Below are positions 38,898 through 46,928 of a stretch of DNA of 64,000 nucleotides, piece after piece. The stretch's first letter is position 1. The number at the start of each line of letters is the position of its first letter. The notes under the pieces are model-generated. The model worked only from the letters and a program-made list of their open reading frames with translations, made no database searches and was not told the DNA's origin. Source of the stretch: Frigoribacterium sp. JB110 (lineage in GTDB: Bacteria; Actinomycetota; Actinomycetes; Actinomycetales; Microbacteriaceae); the NCBI RefSeq assembly GCF_900163665.1, contig NZ_FUIA01000008.1, positions 62,001 to 126,000 on the forward strand, given 5' to 3'. Made by a program: the position numbers and the translations under genes.

Positions 38898-39647
38898 ATG
38901 CACAACAACGAAGTCATCTCAGTTCGCGGACTCGTGCGGGAGTACCGACGGACCCGCGCCCTGGACGGCGTGGATCTGACCGTCCGCGCTGGGGAGACGG
39001 TCGGCATCCTCGGTCGCAATGGGGCGGGCAAGACGACGCTCGTGGAGACCGTCGCCGGACTGCGTCGCCCGAGCAGCGGCTCCGTGAGCGTGTTCGGGCT
39101 GGATCCGTGGCGCGACCGGGCCCGGGTGCGCAGCGTGCTCGGCGTGCAGCTGCAGGACGCCCGCCTGCACGGCGATCTCACCGTGGCGGAGAACATCCGA
39201 CTGCACCGCTCGTTCCACCGCGACGGCGAGCAGCCTCGGCTCCTGATCGAGCGACTGGGGCTGGCGGACGTCGCCGGGACACGCACCGATCGGCTCTCCG
39301 GCGGGCAGCAGCAGCGGCTGTCCGTCGCCGTCGCCCTCGTCGGCCGGCCGCGCATCGTCATCCTCGACGAGCTCACCACCGGGCTCGACCCGGAGGGCAG
39401 ACGGCAGATCTGGCACCTGTTGGAGGATCTGCGCGGCGACGGAGTCACCATCGTGCTCGTCAGCCACGCCATGGACGAGATCGAACGGCTCTGCGATCGC
39501 GTCGTGATGCTCGACCGCGGAGCCGTGCTCACCACGGGCACCCCGCAGGAGCTGCGCGACCGCAGCCGCACTCACAGTCTCGAGGAAGCGTTCCTGTCGC
39601 TGCGCGAAACCGCCGAAACCGCACACGCGATGAAGGAGTCGTCATGA
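38898..39647 (+). CDS. ABC exporter ATP-binding protein
   Basis: This 249-residue ATPase of the drug/antibiotic exporter type shows Walker A GILGRNGAGKTTLVETVAGL, Q-loop GVQLQDARLHGDLTV, signature RLSGGQQQRLSVAVAL, Walker B IVILDELTTGLDP (Glu to Leu variation follows DE) and the H-loop VLVSHAMDEIERL. TAGCGT (38886-38891) ends 6 nt before the ATG, indicating a leaderless mRNA. The permease gene overlaps by 4 nt. Linkage to a DesK-type system suggests induction by an envelope-active compound. Confidence 0.92.
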   Translation: MHNNEVISVRGLVREYRRTRALDGVDLTVRAGETVGILGRNGAGKTTLVETVAGLRRPSSGSVSVFGLDPWRDRARVRSVLGVQLQDARLHGDLTVAENIRLHRSFHRDGEQPRLLIERLGLADVAGTRTDRLSGGQQQRLSVAVALVGRPRIVILDELTTGLDPEGRRQIWHLLEDLRGDGVTIVLVSHAMDEIERLCDRVVMLDRGAVLTTGTPQELRDRSRTHSLEEAFLSLRETAETAHAMKESS

Positions 39648-40432
39648 GCATCGTCCAGGCCGGCCTGCCACCGGTTGCGCGCCCGAGCGCCGCTGCGTGG
39701 GGGGAGCTGATCCGCGCGGAGATGCGAAGCGTCATCCGCGACACCGCAGGGCTTCTGATCCCGATCGGCATGCCGTCGCTGCTGCTGGTGACCCAGGGGG
39801 CGGCCGCCTCGCAGGAGATCCTGCCTGACACAGGCGGACGCAGCGTCTACGAGATCTTCGTGCTGCCGCTGATGCTCGTCATGGTGGTCGCGCTCGTCGG
39901 GGTGGTCAACATGCCGTCCTTCCTCGCGACGTACCGCACCTCCGGGCTGCTGAAGCGGCTGGCCACCACTCCGGCGCATCCGGCCATGCTGCTGTGCGCG
40001 CAGCTCGTCGTGTCGCTCGCGCAGACGGTCGTCGGCGTCGGCATCGCGCTGGGGCTGTCTGCCGCCCTGTTCGGCATCGTCGGTCCAGCGCACGTGTGGA
40101 TGACGGTCGGAGTGTTCGCGCTGGTCTGCGTCGCGATGTACGCGATCGGCATGCTCGTCGCGGCCGTCTCGCCCACGCCCAACGCGTCCGTCGCGATCGG
40201 CCTCGTCACGTTCTTCGCCATCGGTGCACTCGGCGGGATGCTCGGCGGCGCTCAGAACCTTCCAGGTCCGATCGCCGAGATCGGCCGCTGGCTCCCCTAC
40301 GGCGCGGGAACGCACGCGCTCCAGCTCGCGTGGATCGGCGACCCTGTGCCGTGGCAGCCGCTCGTCGCACTCGCGGCGGCAACGGTGCTCGGAGGTGCGT
40401 TCGCGGTGAAGTTCTTCCGCTGGACGCGCTGA
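39644..40432 (+). CDS. ABC-2 type exporter permease
   Basis: This 262-residue membrane protein has six helices (IPIGMPSLLLVTQGA, YEIFVLPLMLVMVVALVGVV, LVVSLAQTVVGVGIALGLSA, VFALVCVAMYAIGMLVAAVS, VAIGLVTFFAIGALGGML and a C-terminal helix), a large loop after helix 2 with RTSGLLKRLATTPAHP, and the LPYGAGTHALQLAW segment before the last helix. These are typical of ABC-2 drug exporters. It starts at ATG 39644 overlapping the ATPase stop (ATGA). Export substrate is unknown. Confidence 0.9.
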   Translation: MSIVQAGLPPVARPSAAAWGELIRAEMRSVIRDTAGLLIPIGMPSLLLVTQGAAASQEILPDTGGRSVYEIFVLPLMLVMVVALVGVVNMPSFLATYRTSGLLKRLATTPAHPAMLLCAQLVVSLAQTVVGVGIALGLSAALFGIVGPAHVWMTVGVFALVCVAMYAIGMLVAAVSPTPNASVAIGLVTFFAIGALGGMLGGAQNLPGPIAEIGRWLPYGAGTHALQLAWIGDPVPWQPLVALAAATVLGGAFAVKFFRWTR

Positions 40433-40463
40433 GCGGCAGCGCCCGTCGCGCTACCGTGATGAC

Positions 40464-40889
40464 GTGGCATCGCTGAACCCCGACCTCATGGCGCTGCGAC
40501 GGGTGCGCGATCGGATCGACCGCGACTACGCCCAGCCGCTCGACGTCGATGCGCTCGCACGCGATGCGCACATGTCTGCCGGTCACCTCAGCCGCGAGTT
40601 CAAGCGGGCGTACGGGGAGTCGCCGTACGCCTATCTGATGACCCGCCGAATCGAGCGCGCGATGGCGCTGCTGCGCACCGGTGAGACCAGCGTGACCGAT
40701 GCGTGCTTCGCCGTGGGAAGCTCGTCGCTCGGCACGTTCAGCACTCGGTTCCGTGAACTGGTCGGCATGTCGCCCAGCGATTTCAGACGACGCGCAGCGA
40801 CCGACCCCGTTCACCTGCCCACCTGCGTCGTCAAGCGCGCCGCACGACCGGTCAGGAATCGAGAAGCGCCTCCGCTGCTGCCGGAATAG
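40464..40889 (+). CDS. AraC-type helix-turn-helix regulator (DNA-binding domain only)
   Basis: This 141-residue protein is essentially a bare AraC/XylS DNA-binding domain: LDVDALARDAHMSAGHLSREFKRAYGESPYAYL forms the first HTH, and SVTDACFAVGSSSLGTFSTRFRELVGMSPSDF the second. No ligand domain is present, so activity must be controlled by expression or a partner. TACCGT (40452-40457) ends 6 nt before GTG 40464. The VOC-protein gene follows 10 nt after the stop, suggesting it is the target. Confidence 0.9.
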   Translation: MASLNPDLMALRRVRDRIDRDYAQPLDVDALARDAHMSAGHLSREFKRAYGESPYAYLMTRRIERAMALLRTGETSVTDACFAVGSSSLGTFSTRFRELVGMSPSDFRRRAATDPVHLPTCVVKRAARPVRNREAPPLLPE

Positions 40890-40899
40890 TGTCGCTGGC

Positions 40900-41310
40900 A
40901 TGACACAGATCACCATTCACACCGTCTCCCTGCCGCACGTCGATCCGGATGCGTCTCTCGAGTTCTGGCGCGATGCGCTCGGCTTCGAGGTGCGCAGCGA
41001 CGTCGGCCATGGCACCATGCGCTGGATCACCGTCGGGCCGGTCGGCCGCCCCGACACCTGCGTGCTGCTCTCGCCGACGGATGCCGACCCCGGCATGACA
41101 GAGGAGGAGCAACGCATCATCACCGACATGATGGCGAAGGGCACCTACGGCTGGATCATGCTCGCCAGCGACGACGTCGACGCGGAGTTCGCACGGATCC
41201 AGGAGCACGACGTCGACGTCATCCAGGAGCCGACCGACCAGCCGTACGGAGTGCGCGACTGCGCATTCCGCGACCCTGCAGGCAACACGGTTCGCCTCAG
41301 GCAGGCTTAG
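40900..41310 (+). CDS. VOC-superfamily (glyoxalase/bleomycin resistance-like) protein
   Basis: This 136-residue protein has two beta-alpha-beta-beta-beta modules: HTVSLPHVDPDASLEFWRDALGFEV with RWITVGPVGRPDTCVLLSP, and GTYGWIMLASDDVDAEFARI with YGVRDCAFRDPAGNTVRL. VOC proteins bind metals or sequester antibiotics; this one matches the common AraC-linked VOC family and no specific substrate can be named. TAGTGT (40887-40892) ends 7 nt before ATG 40900, so it may also be made from its own leaderless mRNA. Confidence 0.88.
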   Translation: MTQITIHTVSLPHVDPDASLEFWRDALGFEVRSDVGHGTMRWITVGPVGRPDTCVLLSPTDADPGMTEEEQRIITDMMAKGTYGWIMLASDDVDAEFARIQEHDVDVIQEPTDQPYGVRDCAFRDPAGNTVRLRQA

Positions 41311-41356
41311 CCGGGCCGCAGGCACCGACAGCACGAACACAAGGAGGAGAAGAGAG

Positions 41357-41794
41357 ATGACGGACACCAAGAGCGGTTTCAGCGACGACGAACGCGCCGC
41401 GATGAAGCAGCGTGCAGACGAGCTGCGCGCGACGAAGGGGCTGAAGGGCGCGGCGAAGCTGGCCCGCGAACTCGAGGCGTGCGTGAAGGCGATCGATGCG
41501 CTCGGAGGCGAGGAGAAGACGATCGCCGCTCGGCTGCACACGATCGTCAGCGAAGAGGCCCCGGATCTGGACCCGAAGACCTTCTACGGCTTCCCCGCCT
41601 ACGCCAAGGACGGCAAGGTGCTGGTGTTCTACCAGCCGGCTTCGAAGTTCGACACCCGCTACGGCACGGTGTCATTCGACGACCCGGCGAACCTCGACGA
41701 CGGCGAGATGTGGCCGGTGTCCTTCGCTGTGATCGAGATGACAGCGAAGGCGGAGAAGCGGATCCGCGAGCTGGTGCGCAGGGCAGTGAGCTGA
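41357..41794 (+). CDS. DUF1801 / YdhG-like protein
   Basis: This 145-residue protein has a helical N-terminal part (DDERAAMKQRADELRATKGLKG) and a DUF1801-like beta domain (KTFYGFPAYAKDGKVLVFYQ, SFAVIEMTAKAEKRIRELV). The family includes the frataxin-like YdhG-type iron chaperones of Bacillus, but the function of the actinobacterial branch is unclear. A strong AAGGAGGAG ribosome site precedes the ATG. A terminator hairpin lies 9 bp after the stop. Confidence 0.85.
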   Translation: MTDTKSGFSDDERAAMKQRADELRATKGLKGAAKLARELEACVKAIDALGGEEKTIAARLHTIVSEEAPDLDPKTFYGFPAYAKDGKVLVFYQPASKFDTRYGTVSFDDPANLDDGEMWPVSFAVIEMTAKAEKRIRELVRRAVS

Positions 41795-41802
41795 GCGCAC
41801 GA

Positions 41803-41846
41803 CGAAGCCCTGTCTCCCGCGTCAGGGACGGGGAGACAGGGCTTCG
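41803..41846. terminator. Terminator between the DUF1801 gene and tRNA-Ser
   Basis: CGAAGCCCTGTCTCCC (41803-41818) and GGGAGACAGGGCTTCG (41831-41846) form a perfect 16-bp stem with a 12-nt loop. It lies between convergent transcripts and can end both. Confidence 0.8.
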
Positions 41847-41854
41847 GATCTCGG

Positions 41855-41939
41855 CGGAGGATGGGGGATTCGAACCCCCGAGGGCTTGCACCCAACACGC
41901 TTTCCAAGCGTGCGCCATAGGCCACTAGGCGAATCCTCC
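41855..41939 (-). tRNA. tRNA-Ser (GGA anticodon)
   Basis: An 85-nt tRNA on the minus strand. The acceptor stem GGAGGAT/ATCCTCC is perfect with discriminator G; the anticodon loop TTGGAAA inside CACGC/GCGTG gives GGA (reads UCC/UCU); the long variable arm and the T-loop GGTTCGAATCC are present. CCA is not encoded. Confidence 0.97.
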
Positions 41940-41967
41940 TCGGCCCGCGAACAGGCCGCGCACAATC

Positions 41968-44208
41968 CTACCCGTCTCTCCCCGCCTCGACCAATCGGGG
42001 GCGCGCCCACAGCGAGCGCGGCATCAGCCACCGGCCGGCGCGGCCGCTGCGGCGCTCGGCGGGGATCGACCGCGCGAACGCGCGCACCGCGCCGGCGAGG
42101 TCGGCTCCGGATGCCGCTGATCGCGCGAACGACGCCTGCTCGATCGCCGCGACGAGTGCTCCGGTGGCCGCAGGGTCTGTGCCGGCGTCGATCATCCGGT
42201 CCCCGAAGGCGCGGGGCGACTCCGACGCCGCCACCTCCCATCCGGCGTCGATGGCGGTCGCCACCGTCTCGCGCCATGCCTCCGCCGCATCGCCTGCCTT
42301 CGCCGCGCGAATCCGTCGCGACCGCCTGATTCCCCGCACCAGCCGCGGAACGAACAGCAGCACCAGCAGTGCGAGCACTGCCCAGAGCCCCGCGATCGTG
42401 CCGGTGACGCCGCTGCCCGTCTCCTCGCTGCCGGTCGCCTCCGCATCCGGCTCCTCGGTCTCGGTCGGGGTCTGCGTCGGCTCGGGCGATGACGCCTGCT
42501 CCTCGTCCTGCTCCGGTTCGTCCGTCGCCTCGTCCTCCGGCTCGTCGATGCCGGTCTGCGCCGACGCGATGTTCGGCGTCGGGTCGAACTGCACCCACCC
42601 GATGCCCAGCAGATACGCCTCCGGCCATGCGTGCAGCCGGTCGGCGGCAACGGAGTACACCTCGCGTTCGCCTGCGGTATCGCCTGTGTCTTCGCCTGGC
42701 AGGTAGCCCACCACGATGCGGGTCGGGATGCCGAGCGACCTCGCCATCAGGGCGAACGTCGATGCGAAGTGCTGGCAGTACCCCTCCCGCACCTCGAGGA
42801 ACGCCTCGACGGCGGCGAGGTCGCTGCCGTCGAAGCCCTCGTTCACGGGGGTCTGCAGCGAGTAGGAGAATTCAGATGAGCGCAGCCATCGCTGCAGGCT
42901 GAGCGCGGCCTGGTACGGGGTGCCGTCACCCTCGGTCACCTCGCGCGCCGTCTCCCCGATCGTCCCTTCCGCGACGTCGTCGCCGATCTCCAGCGCCGCC
43001 GCGACCGCCTGCGCGCGCTCCTCCCCTGACTGACCACCCAGGATCGCGTCCGCGCTCCCCGGCCACGGGGAGGAGTTCAGCTGCGCCGCCGTCGGAGACA
43101 CGACGCTCGCCTCCACCGAGTACGTCTCGCCCTCCGCCGTGAGCTGCTGGGAGCTCACCGTCCTGTTGTCGAGCACGGCGCGCCATCCGGGTTCCGCTCC
43201 TGCCACCTCGACCGCGTTGTGCGGCACCGGCAGGTACCCGATGTCCAGACTGATATCGCTGATCCATGTCCGCGACGTCGACACGGCGTCCTCGCCGGTG
43301 ATGCTCGGCGCTTCGACGACCCCGAGCCCGTGCGACAGCGGCCGGACGAGACCGTCGTGGTCGAGATGCCAGCCGTCGTCGTCGAAGCCCGTGTGAGTGG
43401 CCAGACGCAGATACGGCGCGCTCTGCTCGGTCGTGCGCACGCGCATCACCTCCGCGGACGAGGTGTTCCGCAGATCGTCGCCGAGGGAGAGCGAGACGCT
43501 GGCGATGCTCGGATCGTTCACCCCGTCGGCGGAGGGGAACACGGGAAGCCGCGGTGCGACGGCGACGGAGACCGCGATCGCGGCGACGGCGACGACGGCC
43601 GTCGCGCCCCACACCAGTGCGCGGCCCCGTCGGCGCACGCGCGGCTGGCCGGTCACAGCCAGGAGCAGGAGCGCGGCTGCCGCGAACGGCACGGACAGCA
43701 GCAGATGATCACCGGACGGCACGGCGAACTGCGGCGTGACCAGCACAGCAGAAAGCGGGAGCAGCGCCAGCAGCGGCAGCCGCGCCGTCACGGCGATCAC
43801 ATCGACCACGAGCGCGAACACCCACACGGCCACGACGAGCGCGAAGCTCAGCGACGCCCCGGCCACGACGGGAGCAGAAGCCACGATGAGCTGGTCGACG
43901 GCCGCAGAGAACACCGCCGGCGGCGCCCACACCGCACCGGGCAGCGGCACGAACGCGCCCAGCAGCGGCAGCGGGAACACCATGGCGCTCACCACGATGC
44001 CGGCGAGCACCTGCAGCAGCATGACCGCCCATACCTGTGCCCACCGACGCAGGAGCCCGACGGCGATCACAGCGCCCGCCGCGAGCGCGGCCGGCACGAA
44101 CCACGTCGGCACAAGCAGCGTCGTCATCGGCAGCAGCGCCGTGATCACCGCAAGGAGCGCCGCGCCCGCTGCCGCCGCCGACGCGCGCCTTCGCCGCTGC
44201 CTGCTCAC
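41968..44208 (-). CDS. Transglutaminase-domain membrane protein (TgpA/DUF3488 family)
   Basis: This 746-residue protein has six N-terminal membrane helices (DUF3488-like, from ALLAVITALLPMTTLLV on), a large extracytoplasmic region with a transglutaminase-like core (REGYCQHFASTFALMARSLG with the catalytic Cys, and DRLHAWPEAYL with the His), an acidic low-complexity linker (EPEDEATDEPEQDEEQ), one more helix (IAGLWAVLALLVLLFVPRLV) and a cytoplasmic DUF4129-like tail. It forms an operon with DUF58 and MoxR proteins, a conserved trio with unknown envelope function. GTG 44208 overlaps the DUF58 stop (GTGA). A tRNA-Ser lies just downstream. Confidence 0.9.
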   Translation of the reverse strand: MSRQRRRRASAAAAGAALLAVITALLPMTTLLVPTWFVPAALAAGAVIAVGLLRRWAQVWAVMLLQVLAGIVVSAMVFPLPLLGAFVPLPGAVWAPPAVFSAAVDQLIVASAPVVAGASLSFALVVAVWVFALVVDVIAVTARLPLLALLPLSAVLVTPQFAVPSGDHLLLSVPFAAAALLLLAVTGQPRVRRRGRALVWGATAVVAVAAIAVSVAVAPRLPVFPSADGVNDPSIASVSLSLGDDLRNTSSAEVMRVRTTEQSAPYLRLATHTGFDDDGWHLDHDGLVRPLSHGLGVVEAPSITGEDAVSTSRTWISDISLDIGYLPVPHNAVEVAGAEPGWRAVLDNRTVSSQQLTAEGETYSVEASVVSPTAAQLNSSPWPGSADAILGGQSGEERAQAVAAALEIGDDVAEGTIGETAREVTEGDGTPYQAALSLQRWLRSSEFSYSLQTPVNEGFDGSDLAAVEAFLEVREGYCQHFASTFALMARSLGIPTRIVVGYLPGEDTGDTAGEREVYSVAADRLHAWPEAYLLGIGWVQFDPTPNIASAQTGIDEPEDEATDEPEQDEEQASSPEPTQTPTETEEPDAEATGSEETGSGVTGTIAGLWAVLALLVLLFVPRLVRGIRRSRRIRAAKAGDAAEAWRETVATAIDAGWEVAASESPRAFGDRMIDAGTDPAATGALVAAIEQASFARSAASGADLAGAVRAFARSIPAERRSGRAGRWLMPRSLWARPRLVEAGRDG

Positions 44209-45329
44209 CGGAACCGCCCTCCGATCGCGTCGCCCCACGACCCCGCCACGTCAGTCGTCAGCGCCGCCGCATGCCAACCCCGCTCCGCTGCCGTTTCGTG
44301 CGCGCCGTCCGAGGCGAGCAGCACGCATGTCGCTGCGCCCTCCGGTCGTTCGACGAAGCGCCCGATCGCGACGACGACATCCGCTCCGCGAGCGCGGGCC
44401 TCCGCTGACGCGGTGTCACGGTGCCTCTCGATCCGAGCGCAGGTGAGCAGGAAGTCCGGCATGCCTGCAGGCGTGCCGACCGCAGCGATGTCCCGGCCCA
44501 CCGCGTCGGCGACCGAGACGACGAACCCGTCTGCCGCGAGCATCCCGACCACGGACGCGCATGCGCTGACACCGGTGTCGAATGCCGCCCTGCTGCGCCA
44601 GGAGCTGTGCTCGAGATCCAACAGCACCAGCGCGACGAGCCTCGACTCCGGCTCCTCCTCGCGCACCATCAGCCTGCCGTGGTGCGCGGAAGCGCGCCAG
44701 TGCACCCGCCTGGTCGAATCCCCCGGTCCGTACGGGCGGGGGATGAGATCGTCCTCGCCCTGCCCAGCCGCCGCAGCCCTGCGCCGCGATTCACCACCGA
44801 AGCGTGCAGGGGCGCGCAAGGGCGCGAGACCGACCACGGGCGGGACGGCGACGACCTCGTCGTGCCCGCCGAGGACGCGCTCGTGCCGCGCGACGAGGAA
44901 CGGCGAGAGCATGCGCACCCGCATCGGCCCCACGGCGTGCACGCCGCGGCGTCCGGCCCTCACCGTGAGATCGACGGTTCTCGAAGCGGCATCGACTGCG
45001 GTCTCGGCCTCCAACCCGGACGACACGGATTCCTCGGCCGCCTCGACGAACACCGTGCTCCCGCCCCGCAGCGTCGTCGTCACCTGGATCGAGTCACCCG
45101 CCGCCACTCGACGCTCACTCAGCCTGCGCTCGACGGCCACCGGTGTCGGCACCACGAGCAGCGCGACGATGCCGAAAGCCACGACGACCCAGAGCACGGC
45201 TCCGACGAACATCAGTTCCACGCGCCCGAGGACGGACCCCGCGATGGCGAGAGCCGCACCGACGCCGAGCGTCGCGACGCCGCGACCGGTCAGTGCGAAC
45301 CGCCCCCGCACGCGTGCATGCCTCGCCAC
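44205..45329 (-). CDS. DUF58 membrane-anchored protein
   Basis: This 374-residue protein has two adjacent membrane helices near the N-terminus (VATLGVGAALAIAGSVLG, ELMFVGAVLWVVVAFGIVAL), a beta-rich part and the DUF58 signature EDDLIPRPYGPGDSTRRVHWRASAHHGRLMVRE followed by a vWA-like fold (LVALVLLDLEHSSW). DUF58 proteins work with MoxR ATPases, probably as metal-dependent assembly factors. It starts at GTG 45329, 4 nt after the MoxR stop. Confidence 0.9.
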   Translation of the reverse strand: MARHARVRGRFALTGRGVATLGVGAALAIAGSVLGRVELMFVGAVLWVVVAFGIVALLVVPTPVAVERRLSERRVAAGDSIQVTTTLRGGSTVFVEAAEESVSSGLEAETAVDAASRTVDLTVRAGRRGVHAVGPMRVRMLSPFLVARHERVLGGHDEVVAVPPVVGLAPLRAPARFGGESRRRAAAAGQGEDDLIPRPYGPGDSTRRVHWRASAHHGRLMVREEEPESRLVALVLLDLEHSSWRSRAAFDTGVSACASVVGMLAADGFVVSVADAVGRDIAAVGTPAGMPDFLLTCARIERHRDTASAEARARGADVVVAIGRFVERPEGAATCVLLASDGAHETAAERGWHAAALTTDVAGSWGDAIGGRFR

Positions 45330-45333
45330 GGTC

Positions 45334-46302
45334 TCACCCGCCCGCCACGGGCACCGGCACCCTTCGCACGACGTCGTCGACGATGCGCTCGGCCACGTTG
45401 AAGGACTTCGCTCCCGTGTGCGCATTCGGGATGAGCCGATGCGAGAGCACGGCCGATGCCAGCCCCGCGACGTCATCCGGAATCACGTAGTCGCGCCCCT
45501 CGAGCGCCGCCGCGGCCTTCGCCGCGCGCACGAGCTGGAGCGTCGCGCGCGGGCTCGCTCCGAGACGCAGATCCGGATGCTCGCGCGTCGCCCGCGCGAC
45601 GGCGACCGCATAGTGCTCGATGAGCGGCGACACGTGCACCCGCCTGGCGAAGTCGATGAGCCGGATGACGCCGTCGAGTGCGACGACGGGGCGAAGGTCG
45701 TCGAGCGGGTCGCGCGTGTCGCGCTGGCGCAGCATCAGCTGCTCTGCCTCGGCATCGGGATAGCCCATCGAGATGCGGATCATGAAGCGATCGAGCTGCG
45801 CCTCAGGCAGCGCGTACGTGCCGTCCATCTCGATCGGGTTCTGCGTGGCGACGACGACGAACGGAGAGGGCAGCTCGTGCGTCGTGCCGTCGATCGAGAC
45901 CTGCCGCTCCTCCATCGCCTCCAGGAGCGCGGACTGCGTCTTCGGCGACGAGCGGTTGATCTCGTCCGCGATGACGATGTTGGCGAACACCGCACCGCGT
46001 GAGAATTCGAACCCTCCCGTGGCCGGGCTGAACACGCTCACACCCGTCACGTCGCCAGGCAGCAGGTCGGGTGTGAACTGGATGCGCCGGGCGTCGGCAT
46101 CGATCGCTGCGGCGAGAGCCCGCGCCAGCATGGTCTTGCCGACGCCTGGCACGTCCTCGACGAGCAGGTGCCCTTCGGCGAGCAGCACGACCAGTGAGCG
46201 GCGGATGGCTTCGTCTTTGCCGTCGATGACGCGGTGCATCGCATCGAGGATGCGCCCCGTCTTCTCGTGGAACTCCGAGGCTTCCATCGCGTTCTCCTGC
46301 AT
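45334..46302 (-). CDS. MoxR-family AAA+ ATPase
   Basis: This 322-residue ATPase shows Walker A VEDVPGVGKTMLARALA, Walker B FANIVIADEINRSSPKTQSALLEAM, sensor 1 VVVATQNPIEMDGTYALPEA and the arginine-finger region QLDRFMIRI, with a C-terminal lid. MoxR proteins are chaperone-like ATPases that mature vWA/DUF58 partners, and the gene heads the operon with such partners. It begins at ATG 46302; the SRP RNA gene lies upstream on the opposite strand. Confidence 0.95.
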   Translation of the reverse strand: MQENAMEASEFHEKTGRILDAMHRVIDGKDEAIRRSLVVLLAEGHLLVEDVPGVGKTMLARALAAAIDADARRIQFTPDLLPGDVTGVSVFSPATGGFEFSRGAVFANIVIADEINRSSPKTQSALLEAMEERQVSIDGTTHELPSPFVVVATQNPIEMDGTYALPEAQLDRFMIRISMGYPDAEAEQLMLRQRDTRDPLDDLRPVVALDGVIRLIDFARRVHVSPLIEHYAVAVARATREHPDLRLGASPRATLQLVRAAKAAAALEGRDYVIPDDVAGLASAVLSHRLIPNAHTGAKSFNVAERIVDDVVRRVPVPVAGG

Positions 46303-46419
46303 GTCGCCCCTCCGTCACGGCCTGACATCGGCCAGCCTATCCGCGACCGACGACATCCGGGCCCGTGCGGCAACACACCCGTGTGCGTGCCGTTGCGACG
46401 TCGGTTAGACTTGTCTCAG

Positions 46420-46508
46420 CTCTCCGCGTGACGGCATCCAGGCCAACTCCCCCAGGACGGAAACGTAGCAAGGGTAACCGGGCTCTGCCGGGTACGCGGA
46501 GAGTCTTT
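46420..46508 (+). ncRNA. ffs: Small bacterial signal recognition particle RNA (4.5S)
   Basis: CTCTCCGCG (46420-46428) pairs with CGCGGAGAG (46495-46503) to close one long hairpin. The conserved SRP domain is present: GGCCAACTCCCCCAGGACGG with GGAAAC and GTAGCAAGGGTAACCGGG, the tetraloop and the symmetric and asymmetric loops that bind Ffh. TCTTTTT right after the stem is a terminator. The transcript is about 90 nt, the short type lacking the Alu domain. A -10-like TAGACT (46406-46411) lies 8 nt upstream. The RNA targets membrane and secreted proteins co-translationally. Confidence 0.95.
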
Positions 46509-46565
46509 TTGTGCCCTCCGCCGAGCTGGGCGCGGGGCACAGGGAACGGCTCCTAAACTGGGGGC

Positions 46566-46928
46566 ATGGCGAACTCCGCACCCGCGCAGCCGACCAGGCG
46601 CATCTCCTTCCTCGACGTCCTGCGCGTGCTCACGGAACTGGCCGCGTTCGCGTTCCTCGCGCTGTGGGGGTTCCTCGCGTGGCCGTTCGCGTGGAACATC
46701 GTGTTCGGTCTGGTCACTCCCGCCATCGGCATCCTGCTGTGGGCCCTGTTCGTCTCCCCCAGGGCCGTCTTCACCGTGCATCCGTTCATCCGGATCGTCG
46801 TCGAGCTGATGGTCTTCCTCGGTGCGACGATCGCGCTGTGGAACCTCGACCTGCCGTGGTTCGGCCTCGGCTTCGGCGTCATCGCCGTCGCCGTCGGGCT
46901 GACGCACCGGCTGCGGTCGCTGGCATGA
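46566..46928 (+). CDS. DUF2568/YrdB-family membrane protein
   Basis: This 120-residue protein has four membrane helices (RVLTELAAFAFLALWGFLAW, IVFGLVTPAIGILLWALFVS, HPFIRIVVELMVFLGATIAL, WFGLGFGVIAVAVGL), matching the YrdB/DUF2568 family of unknown function; the conserved ELxxF and SP-x-A-V features are seen. The FAD oxidase gene overlaps its stop by 4 nt (ATGA), so the two are co-expressed, although no functional link is obvious. Confidence 0.85.
   Translation: MANSAPAQPTRRISFLDVLRVLTELAAFAFLALWGFLAWPFAWNIVFGLVTPAIGILLWALFVSPRAVFTVHPFIRIVVELMVFLGATIALWNLDLPWFGLGFGVIAVAVGLTHRLRSLA

Noticed and set aside
43219..46002. 927-residue plus-strand frame opposite the TgpA/DUF58/MoxR operon
   Set aside because: Spans three conserved genes in antisense with low-complexity His/Arg content.
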